A DNA stretch of 64,000 nt from Nostoc sp. JL33 (GCF_017114985.1 NZ_JABXKP010000077.1:60241-124240), one strand, 5' to 3'; positions 36,351-45,660 are shown, counted from the first letter of the stretch. Made by a program: numbers and translations. Notes: a model not told the origin generated them from the sequence alone.

Positions 36351-37298
36351 CTACAGCCAAGGACGACTAACTTGTTCTAATTCTCCAATTTCATCATCGC
36401 TCAATCTCCAGCCCAAAGCACCAGCATTCTGACGCACCTGTTCGGCTGTCTTCACCCCGGCAATAGGAATAACGTTCCCCTGAGCAATTAACCAGTTGAG
36501 AGCAACTTGGGCAGGGGTGCGATCGTATTTTTCCCCGAAGTTGCGTAGCAAAGATATGACTGGGGCAATTTTTTGCAGACCTTCTTTTTTAAATCGTGAG
36601 TCTATTTTCCTCGCACCAGTAGGGGTTTCAGTACTATCAATACTGTATTTACCTGTAAGTAATCCCTGTGCTAGAGGACTATAAGCCAAAATAGTCACAC
36701 CCAACTCACGGGCAGTTGCTATAATACCTTTGCTTTCGACTTGACGAGTGAGTAAAGAATAGCGTACTTGGTTCACAGCCAAAGGCACTCCACGGGCCGC
36801 CAATATTTGATGCGCGTCTCGCATTTGCTCTGCTGAGTAATTACTCACACCGACTGCGGCAATTCTACCCTGCTTCACTTCATCCGCTAAGGCATTCATC
36901 AAAGTTTTTTGACTTAAAAAGAAAGCAAAAGGCCAATGCACTTGGTACAGGGCGATTTGCTGTAATTGTAAGCGTTTGAGGCTGTCTGTTAAAGCATTAG
37001 AGACGGATTGGGCTGTAAATCGCCACGGTAGGGGGCCAAATTTTGTGGCGATTTGTACAGGTTGTTGTGTCTGTTGCAGAAATTGCCCCAAAAATTCCTC
37101 GCTCTTTCCCGTTCCGTAGATTTCCGCAGTATCAAAGAAGGTAACACCAGCCTCTAAGGCTGCTGTAAAGGCTTCTTGTAACTGTTCTGGCCCATAGCGA
37201 TCGCCATAATTCCAAAAGAGTTTATCACCCCAAGCCCAGGTGCCAATGCACAAAGGTGTAACTGCTGGGCCATTTTGCCCCAATGTGATGGTTTCCAC
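36351..37298 (-). CDS. Aldo/keto reductase
   Basis: A 315-residue (beta/alpha)8 NADPH-dependent reductase starting at GTG. The catalytic tetrad is visible: D and Y in FFDTAEIYGTGKSEE, K in IATKFGPLPW and H in LYQVHWPF. QVRYSLLTRQVE, GVTILAYSPLAQGLLTGKY and the C-terminal IPIAGVKTAEQVRQN complete the family pattern. The substrate is unknown. It converges with the Uma2 gene. Confidence 0.93.
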   Translation of the reverse strand: METITLGQNGPAVTPLCIGTWAWGDKLFWNYGDRYGPEQLQEAFTAALEAGVTFFDTAEIYGTGKSEEFLGQFLQQTQQPVQIATKFGPLPWRFTAQSVSNALTDSLKRLQLQQIALYQVHWPFAFFLSQKTLMNALADEVKQGRIAAVGVSNYSAEQMRDAHQILAARGVPLAVNQVRYSLLTRQVESKGIIATARELGVTILAYSPLAQGLLTGKYSIDSTETPTGARKIDSRFKKEGLQKIAPVISLLRNFGEKYDRTPAQVALNWLIAQGNVIPIAGVKTAEQVRQNAGALGWRLSDDEIGELEQVSRPWL

Positions 37299-37665
37299 GG
37301 TTGCAAAATTTAATTTATATTTCTTTACTTTTATAGTCTATCGAAATGGTTGATGCAATATCTTCACAGTGCGATCGCCATTGCCCCCAACTCTTGTTGT
37401 GCTGCATCTACGCCCGTCGTAGACATCGCGGCTTGCATAAAGATTTATAAATTACACTTGACAACATATCTATTCTCAGAATTAAGGGAGGCTAATATAA
37501 CGTTTCCTGGTACAGCTTAACCTCACCCCGATAAAGCCGTGGTTTATCTCCCCTGTCTTAACCCACAAAGAAGGGTTGGGGGCGAGGTTTTGATCTGATG
37601 TACTTCATCCACCTGGGAACCGCTATAACCTCCCTTTTATAATAGTTGAGTGTATTTACTTGTAT
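37299..37665. other. Intergenic region with dispersed repeats
   Basis: It includes a dispersed repeat copy at 37408-37432 (CGCCCGTCGTAGACATCGCGG) and an imperfect inverted repeat built from CCTCACCCCGATAAAGCC (from 37512) and GGGTTGGGGGCGAGGTTTTG (near 37574). No ORF or RNA gene was recognised. Confidence 0.5.
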
Positions 37666-37890
37666 TTACGAATTAGATGATTTATCCTGCTTGGCTTTTT
37701 TGATTAATTCCATGTAGACATTAATCTCACTAATTTCTAAATCATGCTCAACTCTGGTTACTTTCCATTTCTCCTTTTTTAGGTAAACTTCCTCTCCGAC
37801 TCTGGGAGTAAATTGGAGATCATAGAACTTTTTTAGAAAATCTTTTTGGTTTTCTTCCCATAATATTACTTTGACTGGTTCTTTACTCAT
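37666..37890 (-). CDS. Short conserved-looking protein, unknown function
   Basis: A 74-residue, Lys/Glu-rich soluble protein. It contains TPRVGEEVYLKKEKWKVTRVEHDLE, a small beta-barrel-like pattern seen in many short cyanobacterial hypothetical proteins. No named family is recognised. The ATG start is plausible. Confidence 0.6.
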   Translation of the reverse strand: MSKEPVKVILWEENQKDFLKKFYDLQFTPRVGEEVYLKKEKWKVTRVEHDLEISEINVYMELIKKAKQDKSSNS

Positions 37891-38434
37891 TGCTTATGCC
37901 TTTTTGGTTACTAGATGAAGGTAAGTAGTTTGATGACATACATACGGCAAGTTTATCTTACTAATTCAATGCAATAGCGTAGTTAAAACCACATTTTCAC
38001 ATTGATATTTTTATGTAGCTTGATTGTGCCCGATAAAGTTATAGTGCAATAGCATAACTCTAGTAAGTATTACTCTTAGGTTTACTTTAAAATCTTTTTT
38101 AGTGCTGTTTTTGCTTGTATCAGGTTAGAAGGCAATCAGGGGGACTGCATCCAAAACGAGACGCTTCATCCTTGTATCAAATAATCTTCATTATCCTTCG
38201 ATAAGCTAAAGCTTTGAAGAATACGTCCCTTTACTTCGCAAGAAAGATGCGAATAAGAGGCTCTCAAGACCTTTGATATCGCTGAACTATGCCAAGAATT
38301 GATAAGAAATACCGTGCTAAAGTTTCTTACTTTAGCCATTTTTCAAGCTTTTTTACCATTTGCTGCTTTGAGGCGATCGCTCTGGATACCAGAAAAGGGC
38401 AATTGAGGATTTTAATCAAGCTCTCGTCATTATT
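37891..38434. other. Intergenic region, nothing assigned
   Basis: About 540 AT-rich bases. A 67-codon plus-strand ORF at 38289 runs antisense into the Rpn gene end and has no protein-like pattern. No repeat or RNA was recognised beyond one HIP1 site (~38375). Confidence 0.45.
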
Positions 38435-39233
38435 TTATGTGCTTGATTGTGCAGCAATCTGGACAGCTTCTATATCAACATTGAGGTGTTGAGCAATCTG
38501 CTCCACACTCATCCCTGTTTTTAGTAACAGAGGCACGGTAAGTTTCAACATTTCAACTTCCCGTTCTTCTCGACCCTCGGCTTTCGCTTCCTGATAAACC
38601 CTTGTTTGTTCCAAAGTCAGTCCCAGCATAGCTTCAACTTCCTCTCTACTCAACGAAGAAAACTTATAAACGGCGATTGTGGTTATGATGTCTAGTATTT
38701 CGTTTTTCGGCAGTGTGTCCGTTGACTCTAATTTTACCCGCTCAATCAATTGCTTTGCTTGCTGTGCCATTACTTCATCCGATGCTAGAGTCAACTGCAT
38801 CAAGTTGATACCTATTGGCTGCTGATTAGTCGCGCCTAACTCATCTAAATAGATTCGCTGCACTTGGTCGCTGTTGAGAAATATTCGATGAGTTTTTTGA
38901 TCCCTTGGTTCCAAAGAGCGTGATGAAAAAATTACCACACAGAACCAGTCATCGTACTGAGAACGATTCCGGTTCAGATACATCAGCGACTCGGTAAAGA
39001 ACCGATGGTAGAGGGCTTCATCTTTTTGGAATTGAACTTCAGCAAAAAATATCACCCTAGATGTTGCATCCTCTGGAGGTAAAAATACACCATCAATGCG
39101 AAACAGCGGTTTCTTTGACTTCAAGTGATTCAAATCGATAGTTTTGCGCTTGTAGAGGAGGATGATCAACCAGTTCAAACAGTAACCCAGGAAAGCGCTT
39201 AAAAATTTGATAGTAAATGGAGTCTCGTTTCAC
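38435..39233 (-). pseudogene. Rpn/DUF2887-family nuclease gene with a one-base frameshift
   Basis: The 3' 247 codons encode the family core LFRIDGVFLPPEDATSRVIFFAEVQFQKD...YHRFFTESLMYL and the C-terminal helix set ending in MSVEQIAQHLNVDIEAVQ. The expected N-terminus, KRDSIYYQIFKRFPGLLFEL then NYRFESLEVKETA, is in another frame, beginning at GTG 39233 with AGGA seven bases upstream. The two frames join near 39107 where one extra G turns GCT-TTT-CGC into GCTGTTTCGC. Without that base a ~265-residue protein would be read. Rpn proteins are DNA nucleases linked to recombination and mobile elements. Confidence 0.8.
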
Positions 39234-39260
39234 TACTTCATCCTAAAATTCTCTCGTTAT

Positions 39261-39291
39261 CCGTAGGCGTAGCCCGTCGTAGACATCGCGG
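39261..39291. repeat. Dispersed repeat CCGTAGGCGTAGCCCGTCGT-AGACATCGCGG
   Basis: Closest to the copy at 37408-37432, with which it shares CCCGTCGTAGACATCGCGG exactly. It lies upstream of the broken Rpn gene. Confidence 0.8.
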
Positions 39292-39483
39292 ATTACAACC
39301 AAGCCATAAAGATTAATCCTAACTTGGCTGAAGCATACGCTAATTGAGGTGTATAATTGCCTGCCAAATAAGTGCCATTGCATCGCAACTTCCATTTTTC
39401 GTTCGCTGATTTCGAGCGGCTAGGGTTTATCTTTATTTAAAGAGAGAGAGATTAAATCCGATAAACTATACGAAAAAGTAGCT

Positions 39484-40917
39484 ATGGCAAGCGGTGAAAT
39501 ATTTGATACCAACAAAAAATCCCTATCTGTGCCAAGAGTAAACCTGCTGACCATGTTCCGCCTGGGTTTATTTCAGATGGGGTTGAGCATGATGTCCATT
39601 TTGACTCTGGGGGTACTCAACAGAGTCATGATTCAAGAAATAGCAATTCCGGCGACGCTAGTTTCAGTAGTTCTAGCACTGCCTTTATTTGTTGCTCCTT
39701 CGCGTGTCTGGTTCGGCCAGATTTCCGATGCCAAGCCGTTATGGGGATACCACCGCACAGCTTATGTTTGGGTGGGTGCGGCAATATTTGCGATCGCAGC
39801 ATTTTTAGCTGTACAAGTAATGTGGCAACTCAATATTGCCGCTACTAGTGCAGGTACTTGGGCATGGACAAGCCAAACAATCGGCTGGACAGCACTTTTG
39901 GCTTTGGTTTTTGCTGTATACGGTCTAGGAATTTGTGCTAGCGGTACTGCTTTTGCTGCTTTGTTGGTGGATATATCTGAAGAAGATAACCGTTCCAAAG
40001 TAGTCGGTGTGGTTTGGTCGATGCTAATGGTGGGGATTATTGTTGGGGCAATTATTAGTGGCAGCTTGCTAAAACAGTTAACCCCAGAAGCAACCATAGC
40101 AACCTTGCAGCCAGCAATCAACAGGCTGTTTACTATCGTCCCAGCAATTGTATTTGGTTTAGCGATCGCAGCAACATTCGGCGTAGAAAAAAAGTACTCT
40201 CAATACTTAACCCGTTCCACACTGGTGAACCGGGAAGACAGCATTACTCTAGGCAATGCTTGGAAAATCTTGACAGCTAGCCCACAAACAGGTATATTCT
40301 TCACCTTTTTACTGGTGATGACTATCAGTTTGTTTATGCAAGACCCGATTTTGGAACCTTATGCGGGTCAAGTTTTTAAAATGCCCCTAGCGGAAAGTAC
40401 CAAACTGAATATTTTTTATGGAACGGGTCTACTGATTGCCTACGGCGTTACTGGCTTTTATATTGTGCCGCGTTTGGGTAAGCGCAAAACTGCACGCTTG
40501 GGCTGTATATTGGTAGCATTCTGTTCCTTATTGCTAGGAATATCAGGATTCACTGCTAATCCAGCCTTCCTAAAGCTAGGTTTGGTCTTGTTCGGTTTAG
40601 CCACAGGTTTCTTAACTACAGCAGCAATTAGCTTGATGTTAGACCTCACAGCAGCAGAAGCCGCAGGTACGTTTATTGGAGCATGGGGATTAGCGCAGTC
40701 CCTCTCTAGAGGAGTGGCGGTGGTAATCGGAGGTACGGTTTTGGATATTGGACGCAAGGTGCTACCTAGCCTAGAGCTAGCTTATGGACTGGTATTCGTT
40801 CTAGAAGCCGTGGGAATGGTGCTATCAATTTGGTTTCTGAATCGGGTGAACATCACAGAATTTCAAACAAGTACAAAGCTTGCGATCGCATCTGTTTTAG
40901 AAAGCGATTTAGACTAA
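39484..40917 (+). CDS. BCD-family (PucC-like) MFS transporter
   Basis: A 477-residue protein of about 12 transmembrane helices. NLLTMFRLGLFQMGLSMMSILTLGVLNRVMIQE, the loop RVWFGQISDAKPLWGYHRTAYVWVG and GTGLLIAYGVTGFYIVPRLGKR are typical of the bacteriochlorophyll-delivery family that includes PucC and LhaA. Cyanobacterial members are thought to handle chlorophyll or chlorophyll-binding protein assembly, though the cargo is not known from sequence. Confidence 0.9.
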   Translation: MASGEIFDTNKKSLSVPRVNLLTMFRLGLFQMGLSMMSILTLGVLNRVMIQEIAIPATLVSVVLALPLFVAPSRVWFGQISDAKPLWGYHRTAYVWVGAAIFAIAAFLAVQVMWQLNIAATSAGTWAWTSQTIGWTALLALVFAVYGLGICASGTAFAALLVDISEEDNRSKVVGVVWSMLMVGIIVGAIISGSLLKQLTPEATIATLQPAINRLFTIVPAIVFGLAIAATFGVEKKYSQYLTRSTLVNREDSITLGNAWKILTASPQTGIFFTFLLVMTISLFMQDPILEPYAGQVFKMPLAESTKLNIFYGTGLLIAYGVTGFYIVPRLGKRKTARLGCILVAFCSLLLGISGFTANPAFLKLGLVLFGLATGFLTTAAISLMLDLTAAEAAGTFIGAWGLAQSLSRGVAVVIGGTVLDIGRKVLPSLELAYGLVFVLEAVGMVLSIWFLNRVNITEFQTSTKLAIASVLESDLD

Positions 40918-40987
40918 ACTAGAAACTTAACCCAACCCGAATCTACTTAATCTTGGCTCAGGGGAGTCTTTGCGCGAGAATTAACCA

Positions 40988-41794
40988 ATGAATGATTTTT
41001 GGACAACAATTCTTGATTTTGCCCAAACTACCACTACCAGAGTGGGCAAGCAGCTAATGCAAGATTTTGGGCAAGTACAGGCTGACCAAAAAGCTGATGG
41101 TAGTTTGGTGACGCAAGCAGATAAATGGGCAGATCAGGAAATTCGGGATGCGATAGCTTCTAATTTCTCTGGTTACGGCATTTTGAGCGAAGAGAGCGAT
41201 CAGTCATTTCCCGGTACAGAGTGGTGCTGGGTAATTGACCCTCTAGACGGTACAACTAACTTCACTCGCGGCATTCCCATCTGGACAATATCTTTGGGTT
41301 TATTGTATCGAGGTACACCCATTTTTGGGTACATTTACGCACCAACTTTGAATCAAGCTTTTCATGGTTTCTGGCCAGGTTCATCTGGTTTAGCAACACC
41401 AACAGGAGCTTTTCTCAACCACCGCCCCATCCACACTAGTATTGATAGTCCCAGCAATAACCACTTTTTTAACGTCTGTTCCCGTAGCACCGCAATTATC
41501 CAAAACAGCTTTCCCTGCAAAATTCGGATGTTGGGTGTGGCTAGCTATAACTTTTTGACGGTTGCGACTGGAGCAACATTAGGTGGTATTGAGGCGACAC
41601 CAAAAATTTGGGACTTAGCCGGGGCTTGGGTAATTGTCCAAGCTGCTGGCGGTGTCTGGTTATCGCTGAATTCAGAGCCGTTTCCCTTATCATCAGGAGA
41701 AGATTATAGCGATCGCTCTTTTCCCACTCTTGTAGTTAGTCGCCCAGAATTAGTTCCGGTATTTCAACCTTTTCTCAAAGGCGTAAAAATATAA
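40988..41794 (+). CDS. Inositol monophosphatase family protein
   Basis: A 268-residue Mg-dependent phosphatase. The metal site residues are E in GILSEESD and D, D in WVIDPLDGTTNFTRGIP (~76-92), plus KIWDLAGAWVIVQAAGG near the C-terminus. Length fits the family. The substrate could be inositol phosphate, histidinol phosphate or 3'-phosphoadenosine phosphate; the sequence alone does not decide. It follows the transporter gene by ~70 bp in the same direction. Confidence 0.92.
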   Translation: MNDFWTTILDFAQTTTTRVGKQLMQDFGQVQADQKADGSLVTQADKWADQEIRDAIASNFSGYGILSEESDQSFPGTEWCWVIDPLDGTTNFTRGIPIWTISLGLLYRGTPIFGYIYAPTLNQAFHGFWPGSSGLATPTGAFLNHRPIHTSIDSPSNNHFFNVCSRSTAIIQNSFPCKIRMLGVASYNFLTVATGATLGGIEATPKIWDLAGAWVIVQAAGGVWLSLNSEPFPLSSGEDYSDRSFPTLVVSRPELVPVFQPFLKGVKI

Positions 41795-42010
41795 TTTGCC
41801 GCTCGGATGTCTGGAAACAGTGATTTATGTCAACCAGCTTAGTGGACGGCGGCATATCGATATTAAACTTAACAAAACTCTAGTCAAACAAAGAATTGAC
41901 TATAAATAAACCTGGTGATAATCCTGATTGAAGTGTAAGACCAGTGTAGTTAATAATTTCAGTAGTTTTGTAGCTTAAGTTACACTGATTAAGTTAGTAT
42001 CAATAATTTT

Positions 42011-42556
42011 ATGTTGGCTAATCTAGATTTAATTCGAGAGTTTGTGCAAAGCTCTATCGAGAAAAAAGAAATTTTGTTATCAAATCTTTCTTTGACAGCG
42101 CAAACAGTGTATAAGACCAACCAACTAGCAGCGAAATCTGAAGGCATAATTGCCACCGCCCAACTATCTAATACCTTACCTGAATTCTTGATTTATTCAA
42201 AATCATCCCAATGGGAATTTATAAATGAGGCATTAGCAGAATATGGTTATCTCCTCAAAGGAGAAGTAGATAGTCGGGGTTTCTATCAGTATGAATACTG
42301 CGAAGTTCCCAAAGGCTATCAGATGCACTGTACTAAATCTGTCTTTCTATGGCGAGCTTGGTGGAAATATCGCAAGTATAGTTTAAGACCAGGGATTCCG
42401 TTGGAACTTTTGATCAGAACACGAAATTCATGGTATCCAATCCGAGATTTAATTATTAGCAACAGACTTCTTTATATCAAAACTTTAGGAAGTGAGATAG
42501 CACTTGACTCAGATGACTTGGTTACTTGGTTAAACAAAATTGACGACTTAAAGTGA
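42011..42556 (+). CDS. Protein of unknown function
   Basis: A 181-residue soluble protein with ATG start. The N-terminal ~45 residues are helical. The middle is aromatic-rich (EALAEYGYLLKGEVDSRGFYQYEYCEVPKGY), followed by ELLIRTRNSWYPIRDLIISNRLLYIKTLG. No family is recognised. It stands alone between the phosphatase and a convergent cupin gene. Confidence 0.7.
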   Translation: MLANLDLIREFVQSSIEKKEILLSNLSLTAQTVYKTNQLAAKSEGIIATAQLSNTLPEFLIYSKSSQWEFINEALAEYGYLLKGEVDSRGFYQYEYCEVPKGYQMHCTKSVFLWRAWWKYRKYSLRPGIPLELLIRTRNSWYPIRDLIISNRLLYIKTLGSEIALDSDDLVTWLNKIDDLK

Positions 42557-42618
42557 GTAATTGTTGAAAAATGCTGAGTTTTTTTCGCTTACTTTGAGAC
42601 TATGACTCTAACTGGTTT

Positions 42619-42978
42619 TTAATAAACTGTTTCATCTTCTTTACGCCATGCTGGATCAACAATACAAATAAATACCAGAGGTTCGATGCCAGAGTTAGAA
42701 ATAAATTGCCGCGTGTTAGGAGGAATATACACAGTGTCTCCCGGCTGAACTATTTGGGTTTGATCATCAATGTGCATTTCTCCGGTGCCACTGAGAATAT
42801 AATAGACTTCTGAGGTAGAGAGCGAGTGGGGTTGAGAGGTTTTTCCGACTGGGAGTGTTGCATGAGCCAAACTATAGCGCAATGCCAGAGGTTGCTTATC
42901 TGGATGTAGCAGTTCTCGCAGAATGGTGTTATCTCCTGCGATGAATTCTGGACAGTCTTGAAGTTTTTGAACTAGCAT
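42619..42978 (-). CDS. Cupin-domain protein
   Basis: About 119 residues from ATG 42978. A single conserved cupin: motif 1 LPVGKTSQPHSLSTSEVYYILSGTGEMHID and motif 2 PGDTVYIPPNTRQFI. The metal-binding H, E pattern is present. The small-molecule substrate is unknown. Confidence 0.88.
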   Translation of the reverse strand: MLVQKLQDCPEFIAGDNTILRELLHPDKQPLALRYSLAHATLPVGKTSQPHSLSTSEVYYILSGTGEMHIDDQTQIVQPGDTVYIPPNTRQFISNSGIEPLVFICIVDPAWRKEDETVY

Positions 42979-43191
42979 CAATGAATTTTTGGTTTGAGCT
43001 TTTCAATCTCACTATAAAAGTATAAGCCCACTTCCCGCACTTCATTTTGTAATATACGCAGATTACCAAATATAGCGATGCTTAGGTTGGGCTGCGCCTA
43101 CGCTATCTAATCACAAGCATAGCCCACCAATAATCTCACTATTGACTTGAAAAAGAGCCGCAATGAGGAGCATTTCCAACCACAACCTCAG

Positions 43192-43839
43192 TTATTGATA
43201 AACTGCACCATCAGGCATAATTGCCCCAGCTAAGTTAGCACCAATTAGTTTAACCAGAAGGCGCTCGCCAGAGCGAATCCGCGCTCCCGTCAAGTCGGCT
43301 CCTCGCAAGTCGGTTCCACTGAGATCCGCTCCAATCAAATTAGCACCACGTAAATTTGCCTCCCTGAGATCCGCTAAAAGTAGGTTTGCCCGAAATAAAT
43401 TTGCTTCAGATAAATTTGCACCTCTGAGGTTGACTTTGTGCATAAAAGTATCGCTGAGATTAGCACCACTCAAATTGGCATAACTCAGATTTCTGCCAGA
43501 TAAGTCTTTATTGCTCAAATTTGCCCGACTGTAGTCTTTACCGCTCAAGTCTGAGCTTTGCTTTGGTGGTTTCTGGATTGTTTGAGATGGTTTTTCCTGT
43601 TGAGGTGGCGGTGAGTTAAGCGTGGTTTGATGTTTGGTTTTTAGAGAGCGCAACTTTTCACGAGCTTCATTTATGGCTTTGAGCTTGTCTTGTGCTTTCT
43701 GCTGTAAACGGAGATTGTCTTTGGGAATGCGATCGGGATGCCAAACAAAAACTAAATCTTTGTAAGCCTGGTTCACTTCCTCAAGTGTTGCCCCAGGCTC
43801 TAATTCCAAAACTCTATAGTACCGCTCCAGATCGCTCAT
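43192..43839 (-). CDS. DnaJ-domain protein with pentapeptide repeats
   Basis: A 215-residue protein. The N-terminal J-domain (residues 1-65) has LERYYRVLELEPGATLEEV and the HPD tripeptide in VFVWHPDRIP. A Pro/Gln-rich linker follows. Residues ~105-210 are pentapeptide repeats A(D/N)LSX, for example NLSGANLSD, ANLRGANLIGADLSG. The J-domain would recruit DnaK; the beta-helical tail probably binds a partner. This fusion is common in cyanobacteria. Confidence 0.93.
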   Translation of the reverse strand: MSDLERYYRVLELEPGATLEEVNQAYKDLVFVWHPDRIPKDNLRLQQKAQDKLKAINEAREKLRSLKTKHQTTLNSPPPQQEKPSQTIQKPPKQSSDLSGKDYSRANLSNKDLSGRNLSYANLSGANLSDTFMHKVNLRGANLSEANLFRANLLLADLREANLRGANLIGADLSGTDLRGADLTGARIRSGERLLVKLIGANLAGAIMPDGAVYQ

Positions 43840-44096
43840 ACGATATTTTGGTGAACAATCAACTTAATTATCAGTGATGGAGCCATCTATTCGCTGCATC
43901 ATTTGTTATTGATCATGGGGCATTGGGTATTTGTCAGAGACAAGGAAGACAAAAAGAGAAGTCTGTTGAGCGCCAAAAACCGGCGTTGGCGCAGCCTGTC
44001 GCAGGCATCAGAACTTCCCAAACAGGGGAAAGACAAGCAAAAAACTTGTTGAATAATCCCCGTCCCCTTGTCTTTCTGTGCTCAAGAACTGCTCCC

Positions 44097-44591
44097 TCAT
44101 CTCCCTATCTCCCCATTTCTCCATCGAGCGATCGCTCTTAAATATGCTCCAACTGGAATCTGATAGACTTCAATAAAAATCCAAACAATAATTGATAAAT
44201 GTGATAAGAAAGTTAATATTGTCCAAATATATGGCATCCAGGTAATAGGTTCCTTGAGATTAGCAGGAAAATAGTAAGCTACCATGCCAATTAAAGTAGT
44301 GGGAAGAATTACAAAAACTGCTGCTGCTAGTCCATAACCCCAACCTAATTCCACACCTTCTAGCTGGCCTTCTGTCCAACTAAACCCATTCCAACGCCAA
44401 CTTAAGGGTGGTTGCCTAGAAGGCATCTTGATTTGCTGTAGTTCTAAGTTGACTGTAAAAATCTCATGGCAAAAGTCACAAGCCATAGCTTCCATCAATG
44501 GCATATGAGAAATCTTACCTATCCGACAGACTGGGCAGGGGTAAACTCCATAATAGTCGAAAGATTGGGCTAAGATTTTGGAACTGAGCAT
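44097..44591 (-). CDS. Membrane protein with N-terminal zinc-ribbon-like cysteines
   Basis: A 164-residue protein. CPVCRIGK and CDFCHEIF (residues ~18-43) look like a zinc ribbon. Two hydrophobic helices follow (~87-110 and ~122-145). It matches no named family I recognise, although similar short proteins occur widely in cyanobacteria. Its start lies near the long aroF leader region, transcribed the other way. Confidence 0.7.
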   Translation of the reverse strand: MLSSKILAQSFDYYGVYPCPVCRIGKISHMPLMEAMACDFCHEIFTVNLELQQIKMPSRQPPLSWRWNGFSWTEGQLEGVELGWGYGLAAAVFVILPTTLIGMVAYYFPANLKEPITWMPYIWTILTFLSHLSIIVWIFIEVYQIPVGAYLRAIARWRNGEIGR

Positions 44592-45267
44592 AATGATGAA
44601 ACCGATGATCCTAAAAAGTTGATCTCTTCAATGAGGACTTGAGAAAGAATAATCTATGACGATTGTCAATTGCCTGCAATAACCTTTCGCAAGGTGAGGT
44701 GACAAGTCAGGAGAATTTAATTTTAACTTCTCAACCCTGTTTGGAACTTCTCAGGGACTCAAGCCACCGCCGAGAGTTCTCTGTGCTTACCTTGAGTTGG
44801 CTATATTCTACTCATTAGAGAATGGCCATATTCGGAATTTTTAGATTTTTCACCATTGATTTATGATCATTTACACTACCCATTAGTCATGACACAACAA
44901 TATTTGTAAACTATATAACTATGGCGATGTCCAATAACAAGCCGCTTTCTTCGTCTACGCAAACAAGCAACTAATACTTCACCACACAATCAGAACAGGG
45001 CGTGATTTTGAATTTTGCAAAGTGTTACTAGTACTTTGTGAAGCTAGTGCAAGAGGGTTTGTAGTGAGTTAGGGCAAGAACAGGGGTTTCCACGCCACTT
45101 GCGACTAACTTTCCCGTTGGGTAAGCAGAAAGCGTGCTTAGAAAATAAGGACGCTTTCTGCTTACTACCTACCAACTTGCTTACCGATCAATTTAAACTT
45201 GACAGCTACTAGTCTTGATCCCCACAGTTGTACTGAGTCTATCGCTTTTTTAGAGGTTGTGGGGGTC
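44592..45267. other. Intergenic region with strong 15-bp hairpin
   Basis: No ORF was found. GTAAGCAGAAAGCGT (45121-45135) and ACGCTTTCTGCTTAC (45151-45165) form a perfect 15-bp stem with a 15-base loop. A second stem, GATCCCCACA (45217-45226) with TGTGGGGGTC (45258-45267), ends at the putative aroF -35 box. These may be a small RNA end, an operator or repeat elements. Confidence 0.6.
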
Positions 45268-45296
45268 TTGACACCGCCAACTCTTCCTGTTAATGT
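45268..45296 (+). promoter_or_regulatory. Candidate sigma70-type promoter of the aroF leader
   Basis: TTGACA at 45268-45273, a 17-base spacer, then TAATGT at 45291-45296. The -35 is perfect and the -10 weak. A start near 45303 would place both leader ORFs in one transcript. Another TTGACA lies at 45199 without a good -10. Confidence 0.4.
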
Positions 45297-45348
45297 TACT
45301 GTACATAGGTTTTTGGATTAAGTTTTTTTCAGCCAAAGCGCCACGAAA

Positions 45349-45405
45349 ATGTTTAGCAGAAATTCCTACTTTTATTTTTGGTTTAGGGTGGTTCACCGGG
45401 GGTGA
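45349..45405 (+). CDS. Aromatic-rich leader peptide 1 of aroF attenuator
   Basis: An 18-residue ORF, MFSRNSYFYFWFRVVHRG, in which six consecutive residues (YFYFWF) are aromatic. The ORF ends inside the 5' arm of the antiterminator stem (45390-45400). A ribosome that stalls at the Tyr/Phe/Trp codons would leave that arm free, whereas one reaching the stop would cover it. No strong ribosome-binding site is visible, the weakest part of the case. Confidence 0.75.
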   Translation: MFSRNSYFYFWFRVVHRG

Positions 45406-45470
45406 ATCGAGTTTCCTAACGGAAACCGCCCGGTGAACCGCAGAGCGAACTCTGCGGTTTTTGTTTTTTT
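45390..45470 (+). terminator. Attenuator 1: antiterminator and intrinsic terminator
   Basis: Antiterminator: GGTTCACCGGG (45390-45400) pairs perfectly with CCCGGTGAACC (45429-45439), enclosing a smaller GTTTCC/GGAAAC hairpin. Terminator: AACCGCAGAG (45436-45445), loop CGAA, CTCTGCGGTT (45450-45459), then a T-rich run to 45470. The two share bases 45436-45439, so they exclude each other. Confidence 0.85.
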
Positions 45471-45488
45471 AAGGAGAATTTCATCGTC

Positions 45489-45551
45489 ATGACTTATTGT
45501 AGTAGCTGGTTTTATGGCTTTTACTTTTGGCCCAGAGTAAGTTCCGGGTAA
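45489..45551 (+). CDS. Aromatic-rich leader peptide 2 of aroF attenuator
   Basis: A 20-residue ORF, MTYCSSWFYGFYFWPRVSSG, with three Tyr, three Phe and two Trp. AAGGAG (45471-45476) lies 12 bases before the ATG, directly after the first terminator T-run. Its last codons AGT TCC GGG are the 5' arm of the second antiterminator. The composition is extremely unlikely by chance and matches the downstream pathway product. Confidence 0.85.
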   Translation: MTYCSSWFYGFYFWPRVSSG

Positions 45552-45612
45552 ATAGCGTCATGCCGATGAATCAGAACGCGCCCGGAACTCCTCAAAGGTT
45601 TCGGGCTTTTTT
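45540..45612 (+). terminator. Attenuator 2: antiterminator and intrinsic terminator
   Basis: Antiterminator: AGTTCCGGG (45540-45548) pairs perfectly with CCCGGAACT (45581-45589). Terminator: GCCCGGAACT (45580-45589) pairs with GGTTTCGGGC (45597-45606), two wobble pairs, seven-base loop, followed by six T (45607-45612). Nine bases are common to both, so only one can form. Confidence 0.88.
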
Positions 45613-45660
45613 GTTGTTAGTGGGAGTGGGGGGAGTAAGAATTTTAGATTTTAGATTTTG

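Noticed and set aside
38289..38492. 67-codon ORF upstream of and overlapping the Rpn gene end
   Set aside because: Antisense to the Rpn gene at its 3' part, low-complexity hydrophobic sequence, no ribosome-binding site.
43923..44141. 72-codon ORF between the DnaJ-type and zinc-ribbon genes
   Set aside because: Overlaps the 3' end of the zinc-ribbon gene on the other strand and consists of repeat-rich sequence.
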